The position numbers and the translations under genes are program-made. 6,058 nucleotides of DNA from Chitinophagaceae bacterium (GTDB lineage: Bacteria > Bacteroidota > Bacteroidia > Chitinophagales > Chitinophagaceae): the NCBI GenBank assembly GCA_023251335.1, contig JAHEZA010000172.1, positions 1-6,058 on the forward strand. The letters are read 5' to 3'. The notes under the pieces were generated by a model. That model was not told the origin of the DNA. It did no database searches and worked only from the letters and a program-made list of their open reading frames with translations. This document shows positions 1-6,058 of the stretch, one piece after another; the stretch's first letter is position 1, and every line of letters starts with the position of its first letter.

Positions 1-62
1 CTCATACCTATACCGCCAATGCCGATGAAATAAACCCTTGATATGTTCGAAATATCTTTCAT
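1..62 (-). CDS. murC: UDP-N-acetylmuramate--L-alanine ligase MurC, N-terminal fragment
   Basis: Only the first 20 codons and two bases are present; the gene continues past the left edge. The ATG is at 62-60, 25 nt after the murG stop. The translated start contains SRVYFIGIGGIGM, the glycine-rich nucleotide-binding turn (GxGGxGM) that opens the N-terminal Rossmann-like domain of MurC. By family knowledge the enzyme is cytoplasmic and uses ATP to add L-alanine to UDP-MurNAc, the first amino acid of the stem peptide. Its place directly after murG matches the usual Bacteroidota dcw order. No Shine-Dalgarno sequence precedes the ATG, only A-rich sequence. The related ligase Mpl shares this fold, but the N-terminal motif and gene order favour MurC. 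Catalytic residues cannot be checked here. Confidence 0.9.
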   Translation of the reverse strand, partial: MKDISNISRVYFIGIGGIGM

Positions 63-87
63 TATATTTTTATCAACCTGTTTTTTC

Positions 88-1182
88 CTACTGTGCTTTA
101 TTGTTTATTTGCTTTATAATTTCTGCCGCTATTATTTCGTCGGCATTTATATTCTTCAATTCAGATACATTATTTCCTAAATTCTTCATCATTGGTTCAT
201 CGTTTATCAATTGCAGTAAACAAGGAAATAATTCATTTTTTACTTTTTTATCCGGTACGATTAACGCCGCCTTTTTGTTGACAAGTGACATCGCGTTTAC
301 CGTCTGGTGATCTTCCGCAGCAAAGGGATACGGAACAAATATGGCGGGTTTGCCCACAACACAAATTTCTGCGACCGTCATTGCCCCGGACCTTGCCACT
401 ACCACATCAGCCGCTGCGTAAGCATTTTCCATTTTATCAATAAAAGCATTGGTCCAGATGTTCGTTCTTTCTTCTTCCTGCTTTGCTGCTGTTTCTGAAA
501 AGTTTTTTCCCGTTTGCCAAATCAACTGAAGATTATTCTTTTTAAATACATCTATATTTTCTTCAATGGTTTCATTTATGCTTTTAGCTCCAAGACTTCC
601 GCCCATAACAAAAACCGTTTTCAGTTCCGGTTTTAATCCAAAAAATTGCAGCGCGTCCTGCTTTTCAATTTTTTTAGAAAATACTTTTCGGATAGGGTTC
701 CCTGTTATCATAATCTTCTGCAGTGGAAAATAATTTTCCATTCCTTCAGATGGAACAAAAATCCTGGTGGCTCTTTTCCCCAACATGATATTGCTTTTGC
801 CCGGCAACGAATTACTTTCATGAATGAACGAAGGAATTTCCTTGCCTTGCGCGAAGCGTAATACCGGAAAAGTAGAATAACCGCCAACACCCACTACCGC
901 ATCCGGCTTAAAGGATTTAAAAATTTTTCTCACCTGCAAAAAACTTTTAATCAGCTTAAATGGCAATCCTATATTTTTAATCAAAGAACTTCTGTTATAA
1001 CCGGCAATGTCCAGCCCTTCTATTTCATAACCCGCAGCAGGTATCTTTTCCATTTCCATTTTTCCTTTTGCTCCCACAAACAATATCTCTATTTCCGGAA
1101 TTTTATTTTTCAATGCATTTGCTATAGCCAATGCCGGAAAAATATGCCCACCTGTACCACCGCCTGCAATGATGATTTTCAT
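88..1182 (-). CDS. murG: Lipid II synthase MurG (undecaprenyl-PP-MurNAc-pentapeptide-UDPGlcNAc GlcNAc transferase)
   Basis: This complete 364-residue protein has the usual MurG length. MurG is a GT-B (GT28) glycosyltransferase on the inner face of the membrane that moves GlcNAc from UDP-GlcNAc to lipid I, giving lipid II. The N-terminal acceptor domain opens with the glycine loop AGGGTGGHIFPALA (residues 6-19, with His13). It also holds a second Gly-rich loop, VGVGGYSTFP (97-106), and HESNSLPGKSN (121-131, with Asn124). The C-terminal donor domain carries GNPIR (161-165), MGGSLGAKSIN (193-203, with Ser196), WQTGK (222-226), ARSGAMTVAE (263-272, with Glu272, expected to contact the UDP-GlcNAc ribose) and AEDHQT (289-294, with Gln293). 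All expected family motifs are intact. The ATG at 1182-1180 sits 8 nt after a strong GGGAGGG ribosome binding site, the only clear one in the window. The gene lies between ftsW and murC, as usual in dcw clusters. Confidence 0.97.
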   Translation of the reverse strand: MKIIIAGGGTGGHIFPALAIANALKNKIPEIEILFVGAKGKMEMEKIPAAGYEIEGLDIAGYNRSSLIKNIGLPFKLIKSFLQVRKIFKSFKPDAVVGVGGYSTFPVLRFAQGKEIPSFIHESNSLPGKSNIMLGKRATRIFVPSEGMENYFPLQKIMITGNPIRKVFSKKIEKQDALQFFGLKPELKTVFVMGGSLGAKSINETIEENIDVFKKNNLQLIWQTGKNFSETAAKQEEERTNIWTNAFIDKMENAYAAADVVVARSGAMTVAEICVVGKPAIFVPYPFAAEDHQTVNAMSLVNKKAALIVPDKKVKNELFPCLLQLINDEPMMKNLGNNVSELKNINADEIIAAEIIKQINNKAQ

Positions 1183-1190
1183 GTTTTTTT

Positions 1191-1205
1191 CCCTCCCTGC
1201 CCTCC
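1191..1205 (-). promoter_or_regulatory. Strong G-rich ribosome binding site of murG
   Basis: On the minus strand the run GGAGGGCAGGGAGGG ends 8 nt (AAAAAAAC) before the murG ATG. It contains two near-perfect anti-SD matches (GGAGG), the proximal one at ideal spacing, and it fixes the murG start. The starts of murC, ftsW, murD and mraY here have no such motif, as is common in Bacteroidota. The run also has four G tracts (2, 3, 3 and 3 G) with 1-2 nt loops, so the mRNA could in principle fold into a two-tetrad quadruplex over the site. That folding is inference. Confidence 0.75.
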
Positions 1206-1272
1206 AACTGAGGATTTAAAGAATCGACTATCAGTAAACAAACAAATAATCATGAATCTGCTTTTTGTTTAA

Positions 1273-2553
1273 TTAATCATCTTCACTTTCCTCTTCATCC
1301 TCCCTTTGAGTTGCTAATCCCACATTTTTTCCTTCGGCCTGTTCTACATTCCGTGCAACACTCAAAATAATTCCTATCGAAAAGCAGGTAAACAACAGGC
1401 TGCTTCCTCCCATACTTACCAGGGGCAGCGTAACACCCGTGGTAGGAAACAGATTTACATTCACCGCCATATTTACCATAGCCTGTATCACCAATGTAAA
1501 ACTCAACGCTACTGCAAGGAATGCACCGAAAGCGTAAGGACATCGCTGAAAAAGTTTTATACTTCGAAACAGGAACAATAAATAAATCAGTAAAATAATA
1601 GTACCTCCTACCAGGCCATACTCTTCTATAATAATTGCATAAATAAAATCACTGTAAGGATGTGGAAGAAAATTTCTTTGCTCACTTTTTCCCGGACCTT
1701 TACCAAACAAGCCTCCATTGGCAATAGCAATTTTTGCTTGTTGAACCTGGTATGAAGCATCTTCTTTATCAGCATACATAAATTCCTGAACCCGTTTTAT
1801 CCATGTGGGTACTCTTCCAATACTCAGGACAGCAGGCAAATCTTCTGAAACACGCTCTTCGTGATTGTAATAATGAGTAGCGACCGATACTAAAAAAATC
1901 AACGGTATCAAAGCAGCGCCGACTACCAACAAAATATGCCTGGTTCTTACTCTTCCGATAAACATCAGCAACAGCGCAATACCCCCAATCAGCAATGCAG
2001 TAGAAAGATTGGCGGGAGCAATTAATATGCAAATAATTCCTACAGGAATGATCAAAGGAAGAAATCCTTTTTTAAAATCTTTTATCACATTTTGTCTACG
2101 GCTGAGAAGGCGGCTCATATACATGAACAATGCAAGCTTTGCCAGATCTGATGTTTGAAAAGTGAGATTGATAACAGGAAGCTTTATCCAGCGGCTTGCT
2201 TCGTTAATATCACTTCCATATTTCAATGTATAAATAAGCAATGGAATAGAAATGACAAACAAAATGGAAGACACTCTTGAATAAATGGTATAATTAACCC
2301 GGTGCGCAAAATAAATAATAATAACCCCCAGGCAGATATATCCTATTTGCCGAAACAAATAACTCTCAGTCGTTTTATTCATTCTGTAAGCAAGCGATCC
2401 TACGCTGCTATATACTACAAGAATGCTGACCATTGTAAGCAATATCACAATAGCCCAGATAACTTTATCACCTTTGGTACGGCTCAAAAATTTACCGGTA
2501 ACTTCCTGTGCAGAAGAAAACGAATTGGATGCTATTGGGTTTGTTTCATTCAT
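1273..2553 (-). CDS. ftsW: Septal peptidoglycan glycosyltransferase FtsW (SEDS family)
   Basis: This complete 426-residue polytopic membrane protein belongs to the SEDS family (FtsW/RodA/SpoVE). FtsW polymerises lipid II into glycan strands at the division septum together with a class B PBP (FtsI). About ten hydrophobic segments can be picked out, near residues 32-50, 69-83, 96-110, 136-149, 164-179, 184-200, 206-223, 303-329, 343-364 and 381-400. Family signatures seen are EASRWIKLP (118-126), QTSDLAKLA (133-141), NLSTALLIGG (182-191), KIAIANGGLFGKGPGKS (274-290), HPYSDFIYAIIIEE (298-311) and GVTLPLVSMGGSSL (373-386). Asp302 aligns with the proposed catalytic aspartate of the large extracellular loop (E. 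coli FtsW Asp297). The tail ends in an acidic run, EDEEESEDD. FtsW is preferred over RodA because of the dcw context. The ATG lies 18 nt after the murD stop with no SD sequence. Confidence 0.95.
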   Translation of the reverse strand: MNETNPIASNSFSSAQEVTGKFLSRTKGDKVIWAIVILLTMVSILVVYSSVGSLAYRMNKTTESYLFRQIGYICLGVIIIYFAHRVNYTIYSRVSSILFVISIPLLIYTLKYGSDINEASRWIKLPVINLTFQTSDLAKLALFMYMSRLLSRRQNVIKDFKKGFLPLIIPVGIICILIAPANLSTALLIGGIALLLMFIGRVRTRHILLVVGAALIPLIFLVSVATHYYNHEERVSEDLPAVLSIGRVPTWIKRVQEFMYADKEDASYQVQQAKIAIANGGLFGKGPGKSEQRNFLPHPYSDFIYAIIIEEYGLVGGTIILLIYLLFLFRSIKLFQRCPYAFGAFLAVALSFTLVIQAMVNMAVNVNLFPTTGVTLPLVSMGGSSLLFTCFSIGIILSVARNVEQAEGKNVGLATQREDEEESEDD

Positions 2554-2571
2554 TTTATCTTAAAAAATTTT

Positions 2572-3912
2572 TTATAAATCTTTTACGGCCTCAATAAACT
2601 GCATTCCTCTATCTTCATAATTTTTAAACAGGTCGAAGCTGGCACACGCAGGAGATAATAACACCACATCGCCATTAACAGCAAAATGAAAAGCTGCTTG
2701 AACGGCTTCCTTCATGCTTCCGGTATTTACCATTAGCTGAACATCCTTGCCAAAAGCCTCATGAATTTTTGTGTTGTCAACACCAAGACATACGATAGCT
2801 TTGACTTTTTCTTTGACCAAATCTTTCATAAATGAATAATCATTGCCCTTATCCACTCCTCCCAATATTAATATTACAGGCTTCGTCATTGATTCCAATG
2901 CATACCAGGTACTGTTCACATTAGTAGCTTTGCTATCATTTATAAACTCCACTCCCTTTATGGTCAACACGGGAGACATTCGATGTTCGATTCCGGAAAA
3001 TGTTTGTAATGAATCCCGTATTTTTTCCTTCCGGATTCCGATTACTTCTGCACAAACCGCCGCGGCCATTGTGTTGTATTGATTATGCTTTCCCTTTAAG
3101 GCAAAGTCGGCCACATTCATTTCCATTTCCTCGTCTTTCCATCTCAGATGCATATTGTTATCTATGATGTACGCTCCTTCAGGTAATTCGTTGTCCATAC
3201 TTATTGGTAATGGTTTAGTCTTGTTTAAAAATTGATTCAAATATTTTTGTGTTACTTTATCATCCATATTATAAATAAATACATCGGCTTCAGTTTGATT
3301 TTCTATAATTCTGAATTTACTTTTTATATAATTTTCAAATTTGTATTCATACCTGTCTAAATGATCTTCAGTGATATTAGTTAATATGGCCACATCCGGC
3401 CGAAAATCTTTTATATCATCCAACTGAAAAGAACTTATTTCCACTACATAGATTTTTTTAGGATCCGTAGCCACCTGCCTCGCAAAAGAAAAACCGATAT
3501 TTCCCACCATCGCACAATCCAATCCTGCTGTTTCGCAGATGTGATATATCAAAGCGGTTGTCGTTGTTTTCCCATTGCTTCCGGTAATTCCAATGATCTT
3601 GCTCTCTCCTTTGAACCTGTATGCAAATTCTATTTCGCTTATCACCTCTATCCCCCGTTTCCTGATTTCTTTTACCATTTCATTCTTTTCAGGAATGCCC
3701 GGGCTTTTTACTATTAAAGAAGCATTCCATATTTTCTCCATTGAATGTGCGCCTTCTTCAAAATCAATCTTGTGCAAAGCCAACTCGTCTTTAAATTTGA
3801 GGCTTATACCCCCGCCATCACTAACAAAAACACCAAAGCCTTTTTGTTGCGCGAGCAATGCAGCGCCGACGCCACTTTCACCGGCGCCGAGTATCACAAT
3901 TTTTTCCTTCAT
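2572..3912 (-). CDS. murD: UDP-N-acetylmuramoyl-L-alanine--D-glutamate ligase MurD
   Basis: The protein has 446 residues from the ATG at 3912, a normal MurD length. This cytoplasmic ATP-dependent ligase adds D-glutamate to UDP-MurNAc-L-Ala. Domain 1 opens with the Rossmann-like motif IVILGAGESGVGAA. The central domain has the P-loop GITGSNGKTTTT (108-119), VEISSFQLD (157-165) and TNITEDHLDRY (178-188); Lys199 aligns with the carbamylated lysine of E. coli MurD (Lys198). Then come LKGKHNQYN (272-280) and GIEHRM (307-312). The C-terminal domain has NDSKATN (325-331), ILGGVDKGNDY (349-359) and SPACASFDLFKNYEDRG (420-436). An in-frame ATG at 3975 would add 21 residues (MLLKNHFFYLSD...). I reject it because those residues precede the point where the conserved first strand normally begins and look unlike it. 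Neither start has a clear SD sequence. All key motifs are intact. Confidence 0.96.
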   Translation of the reverse strand: MKEKIVILGAGESGVGAALLAQQKGFGVFVSDGGGISLKFKDELALHKIDFEEGAHSMEKIWNASLIVKSPGIPEKNEMVKEIRKRGIEVISEIEFAYRFKGESKIIGITGSNGKTTTTALIYHICETAGLDCAMVGNIGFSFARQVATDPKKIYVVEISSFQLDDIKDFRPDVAILTNITEDHLDRYEYKFENYIKSKFRIIENQTEADVFIYNMDDKVTQKYLNQFLNKTKPLPISMDNELPEGAYIIDNNMHLRWKDEEMEMNVADFALKGKHNQYNTMAAAVCAEVIGIRKEKIRDSLQTFSGIEHRMSPVLTIKGVEFINDSKATNVNSTWYALESMTKPVILILGGVDKGNDYSFMKDLVKEKVKAIVCLGVDNTKIHEAFGKDVQLMVNTGSMKEAVQAAFHFAVNGDVVLLSPACASFDLFKNYEDRGMQFIEAVKDL

Positions 3913-4083
3913 TAGCGTTCTATTACAAACAATCTGCGGATCAGACAGATAAAAAAAATGGTTCTTCAAAAGCATGAACTTAACGGGTCAGAAAAGCGAT
4001 TCACAGATATTGGAGTTGCTCAAAGCTTTTCAAAAATCAATATGCATTTAGCCTTCAGCATTGTGCCATCAGCCTTCAGCATA
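3913..4083 (-). other. Spacer between mraY and murD, longest in the window
   Basis: These 171 nt separate the mraY stop from the preferred murD ATG. The mraY-proximal part (4041-4082) is a heptamer repeat array, listed separately. The rest is non-repetitive apart from a 7-bp inverted repeat, GAAAAGC at 3991-3997 and GCTTTTC at 4025-4031, separated by 27 nt. No U-tract follows the arm, so it does not look like a terminator. I could not find a convincing Bacteroidota promoter (TTTG about 19 nt before TAnnTTTG). The length leaves room for an internal promoter or an mRNA processing site, but nothing proves one. Part of it (3913-3975) could be coding if murD used its upstream ATG. Confidence 0.5.
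4041..4082 (-). repeat. Six-unit degenerate heptamer array after mraY
   Basis: Starting one base after the mraY TAG, the minus strand reads as six consecutive 7-nt units that fit WKGCWNA, all with GC at positions 3 and 4. ATGCTGA and AGGCTGA are typical. A 14-nt block, ATGCTGAAGGCTRA, occurs twice (4082-4069 and 4061-4048) with 13 of 14 bases identical, separated by the single unit TGGCACA. The last unit is ATGCATA. The period is seen directly in the sequence; any function is unknown. A related array follows murE. Confidence 0.7.
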
Positions 4084-5388
4084 CTATCTCAATTTTAACG
4101 TAACCACTGCAAGCACCATCGTCAGAATTGTTACCACCCAAAACCTGACTGCAATCTTGCTTTCATGATATCCTAATTTTTGATAATGATGGTGCAATGG
4201 GCTCATTAAAAAAACTCTTCGTCCTTCACCGTACTTCCGTTTAGTGTATTTGAAATAACTTACCTGGATCATCACACTTAAATTTTCAACCAAAAACACA
4301 AAACAAAAAATAGGTATCAATAATTCTTTTCTTACTATAATCGCCAGCGATGCAATGATACCTCCCAGCGCAAGGCTGCCAGTATCTCCCATAAAAACCT
4401 GCGCCGGATAAGCATTGTACCAAAGAAACCCTACACACGCGCCCACAAAAGCAGCTATAAAAACCGAGAGCTCGCTTAGGTTGGGTATGTACATAATATT
4501 CAGGTATTCTGCAACACGCAAGTCGCCACTCACAAAAACAAATATGCCCAAACCAAGACCGATTATAGCGCTAACACCAGTAGCTAACCCATCCAATCCA
4601 TCGGTAATATTCGCTCCGTTTGAAACCGCCGTTATTATAAAAATTACAACCAGTATATATAAAATGTAGGTATAATCTTCCCAACTTGCAGGCAACAATC
4701 TTGCATAATTAAATTCATGGGTCTTTACAAATGGGATGGTTGTAATTGGTGTTTTTACTGTTACAAATCGATGCACCTCGCCATTAGCAGTGATCGTATC
4801 TTCTCCCACTTTGTGTTCGCCTCTTTGTGGTATGTAAGCACTCAATGATTTACTTCCGATTATTTCGCGCTTCACTACCACTGACGGATTAAAATAAAGG
4901 GTAGCTCCGATGATAATCCCCAGAATAACCTGGCCAAATATTTTAAATTTTCCCGCAAGCCCATCGGCGTTTGTTTTTTTAAAATCCACGCCCTTTTCTT
5001 TCGCAATCTGCTTTGCCTTAATTTTTAAATAATCGTCTATAAACCCTATAACGCCCAGCCACACTGTGCATAAGAGCATTAGTATCACGTACACTTTATT
5101 CAGGTCGGCTAATAATAAAGTAGGAACTATTATCGCCAGCAGGATAATAATTCCGCCCATGGTAGGTGTTCCGCTTTTCATTTTCTCTCCTGCAAGACCA
5201 AGTTCTCTTACTGATTCGCCAATTTGTTTTTTCTTTAAAATCCTGATCAGTCTCTTACCATAAATCATTGTGATGATCAATGATAGCAATACCGCGACCA
5301 ACACCCTGAAAGTGATAAAATGAACAAGCCCACTCCCCGGAAACTTAATTCCATTTTGCGCAAACCATTCAAATAGTTGATACAGCAT
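4084..5388 (-). CDS. mraY: Phospho-N-acetylmuramoyl-pentapeptide transferase MraY (lipid I synthase)
   Basis: This complete 434-residue integral membrane enzyme transfers phospho-MurNAc-pentapeptide from the UDP precursor to undecaprenyl phosphate, giving lipid I. Around ten hydrophobic segments are visible. Signatures are SGTPTMGG (72-79), GFIDDYLK (115-122, with the Asp118-Asp119 pair), NITDGLDGLATG (260-271, where Asp266 aligns with the third conserved catalytic Asp), NAYPAQVFMGDTGSLALGG (325-343) and the HHH motif MSPLHHHYQKLGY (395-407). The protein is about 70 residues longer than the 360-residue E. coli enzyme. Most of the excess is a polar insert near residues 171-232, between the fourth and fifth hydrophobic segments, a feature I know from Bacteroidota MraY. 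No SD sequence precedes the ATG; the leader is A-rich. The gene follows murE directly, without the murF that sits between them in E. coli. Confidence 0.97.
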   Translation of the reverse strand: MLYQLFEWFAQNGIKFPGSGLVHFITFRVLVAVLLSLIITMIYGKRLIRILKKKQIGESVRELGLAGEKMKSGTPTMGGIIILLAIIVPTLLLADLNKVYVILMLLCTVWLGVIGFIDDYLKIKAKQIAKEKGVDFKKTNADGLAGKFKIFGQVILGIIIGATLYFNPSVVVKREIIGSKSLSAYIPQRGEHKVGEDTITANGEVHRFVTVKTPITTIPFVKTHEFNYARLLPASWEDYTYILYILVVIFIITAVSNGANITDGLDGLATGVSAIIGLGLGIFVFVSGDLRVAEYLNIMYIPNLSELSVFIAAFVGACVGFLWYNAYPAQVFMGDTGSLALGGIIASLAIIVRKELLIPIFCFVFLVENLSVMIQVSYFKYTKRKYGEGRRVFLMSPLHHHYQKLGYHESKIAVRFWVVTILTMVLAVVTLKLR

Positions 5389-5458
5389 TTTCTATTTTTT
5401 TCTTCGTGTTCCTGACTTTTATTTTCCGTCTTTTGTTTTCTGCTATTTGCCTTTTGCT
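5389..5458 (-). repeat. Purine-rich degenerate heptamer array between murE and mraY
   Basis: The 71-nt murE-mraY spacer is almost all purine plus C on the minus strand and can be cut into ten consecutive 7-nt units fitting roughly RRCARAA, ending at the base before the mraY ATG. Position 1 is a purine in all ten units, position 6 is A in nine of ten and position 7 is A in nine of ten. Clear units are AGCAAAA, AGCAGAA and AACAAAA. The units nearest mraY are the most degraded. Read in the register starting at 5459, the first units (AAGCAAA, TAGCAGA) resemble the GC-centred units after mraY. The A-rich end also forms the ribosome landing region of mraY. Confidence 0.55.
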
Positions 5459-5459
5459 T

Positions 5460-6058
5460 CTATCTATCCATCAATTGAAACATTTCCACCAATACTTCCT
5501 TGTCATCAAAATGATTTTTTATGCCATTAATCTCCTGGTATTTTTCATGTCCTTTGCCTGCTATCAGAATGATGTCTTCTTTTTGTGCAAGCGACACCGC
5601 TGTTTTAATCGCTTCCTTTCTATCGGTAATGGATATACATTTTTTTCTTGCAGTAACCGGCACGCCTTTTTCCATTTCTTTGATAATTTCAACCGGATCC
5701 TCATTGCGTGGATTATCAGAAGTAAAAATTATTTTGTCGCTATACTCGCAGGCCACCTCAGCCATTTCAGGCCTTTTGGTTCTATCACGATTACCGCCAC
5801 AGCCCACCACCGTAATAATTTTTTCTTCCTTTTTACGTAAGTTTTTTATGGTTGCCAACACGTTTAATAATGCATCGGGCGTATGCGCATAATCCACAAT
5901 ACCTACGATTTTTTCTTTAGGGGAAACCATATAATCAAACCTACCTTCGGCGCCTTCTGTATTGCTTAATATTTGTAACACCTTTTCTTTATCCTCGCCC
6001 AAACAAATAGCAGCGCCATATACTGCCAAAATATTATAAGCGTTGAATGTGCCTATTA
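5460..6058 (-). CDS. murE: UDP-MurNAc-L-Ala-D-Glu--meso-diaminopimelate ligase MurE, C-terminal part
   Basis: The frame is open to the right edge, so the 5' part (N-terminal domain and P-loop) lies outside; 198 residues plus the stop are present. The frame enters with [14 protein letters not shown], the conserved FNxYN region of Mur ligases, so the in-frame TTG at 6029 is internal and not a start. Further motifs are [39 protein letters not shown] and AGKGHEKYQ. The DNPR motif (coded at 5717-5706) is the mark of MurE enzymes that add meso-diaminopimelate; lysine-adding enzymes differ there. The cytoplasmic enzyme adds the third stem-peptide residue to UDP-MurNAc-L-Ala-D-Glu using ATP. By analogy with other dcw clusters, ftsI would be expected just upstream, but it is not visible. 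Specificity is inferred from this motif alone. Confidence 0.96.
   Translation of the reverse strand, partial: IGTFNAYNILAVYGAAICLGEDKEKVLQILSNTEGAEGRFDYMVSPKEKIVGIVDYAHTPDALLNVLATIKNLRKKEEKIITVVGCGGNRDRTKRPEMAEVACEYSDKIIFTSDNPRNEDPVEIIKEMEKGVPVTARKKCISITDRKEAIKTAVSLAQKEDIILIAGKGHEKYQEINGIKNHFDDKEVLVEMFQLMDR

Noticed and set aside
708..890. Minus-strand 60-codon frame inside murG, and out-of-frame minus-strand frames inside ftsW (1295-1543 and 1769-2032)
   Set aside because: They overlap motif-bearing parts of murG and ftsW in another frame and have no recognisable features.
1206..1272. Internal promoter for murG in the 90-nt spacer after ftsW
   Set aside because: TTTG motifs are present, but none is followed at about 19 nt by a TAnnTTTG-like box, so there is no support beyond AT richness.
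2561..2574. Perfect palindrome TAAAAAATTTTTTA over the murD stop as a terminator
   Set aside because: It has no loop and no GC pairs, and ftsW begins a few bases later, so transcription must continue through it. It is more simply an A/T run.
3913..3975. N-terminal extension of murD from the upstream ATG at 3975
   Set aside because: The extra 21 residues do not resemble the start of MurD. The conserved first strand (KIVILGAG) begins just after the ATG at 3912, and the resulting 446 residues fit the family length.
3991..4031. Inverted repeat GAAAAGC / GCTTTTC as a terminator before murD
   Set aside because: A 7-bp AT-rich stem with a 27-nt loop and no following U-tract would be a poor terminator, and it lies inside a cluster that should be co-transcribed.
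5406..5840. Plus-strand open frame of 144 codons overlapping murE and the spacer, and similar plus-strand frames elsewhere
   Set aside because: They lie opposite well-supported conserved genes, show no recognisable motifs, and are rich in Phe, Ser and Ile as expected from antisense of A-rich coding sequence.
5460..6029. A separate 189-residue gene starting at the TTG at 6029
   Set aside because: The frame stays open to the window edge and the residues before the TTG (TFNAYNI) are conserved MurE sequence, so this is the interior of murE.

Overview
The window is a stretch of a bacterial division and cell wall (dcw) cluster. All six genes lie on the minus strand and read from the right edge to the left: murE (3' part) > mraY > murD > ftsW > murG > murC (first 20 codons). 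Low GC, largely SD-less starts, a MraY with a long insert of the kind seen in Bacteroidota, and a murE-mraY-murD-ftsW-murG-murC order with no murF all point to Bacteroidota. A Chitinophagia-like relative is my best guess, but the class is inference only.

Layout on the minus strand: murE occupies 6058-5460 and its 5' part is off the window. A 71-nt purine-rich spacer follows, then mraY (5388-4084). A 171-nt spacer with a short repeat array precedes murD (3912-2572). After 18 nt comes ftsW (2553-1273). A 90-nt spacer ends in a strong G-rich ribosome binding site for murG (1182-88). After 25 nt, murC starts at 62 and runs off the left edge. The short spacers, common strand and lack of any terminator-like hairpin fit one long transcript. 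The main promoter would lie to the right, outside the window. No RNA gene, mobile element, CRISPR array or plus-strand gene is supported, and no gene-free stretch reaches 300 bases.

Together the genes cover most of peptidoglycan precursor synthesis and one step of polymerisation. MurC, MurD and MurE add L-Ala, D-Glu and, judging by the DNPR motif, meso-diaminopimelate to UDP-MurNAc. MraY moves the finished pentapeptide unit to undecaprenyl phosphate to give lipid I, MurG adds GlcNAc to give lipid II, and FtsW polymerises lipid II at the septum. MurF, which adds D-Ala-D-Ala, must be encoded elsewhere.

The coding content is ordinary and I see no new multi-gene system. The points worth a second look are in the spacers. 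Degenerate 7-nt-period arrays follow both murE and mraY with a shared consensus and similar register, and a G-rich run sits exactly on the murG ribosome binding site in an otherwise SD-poor cluster.
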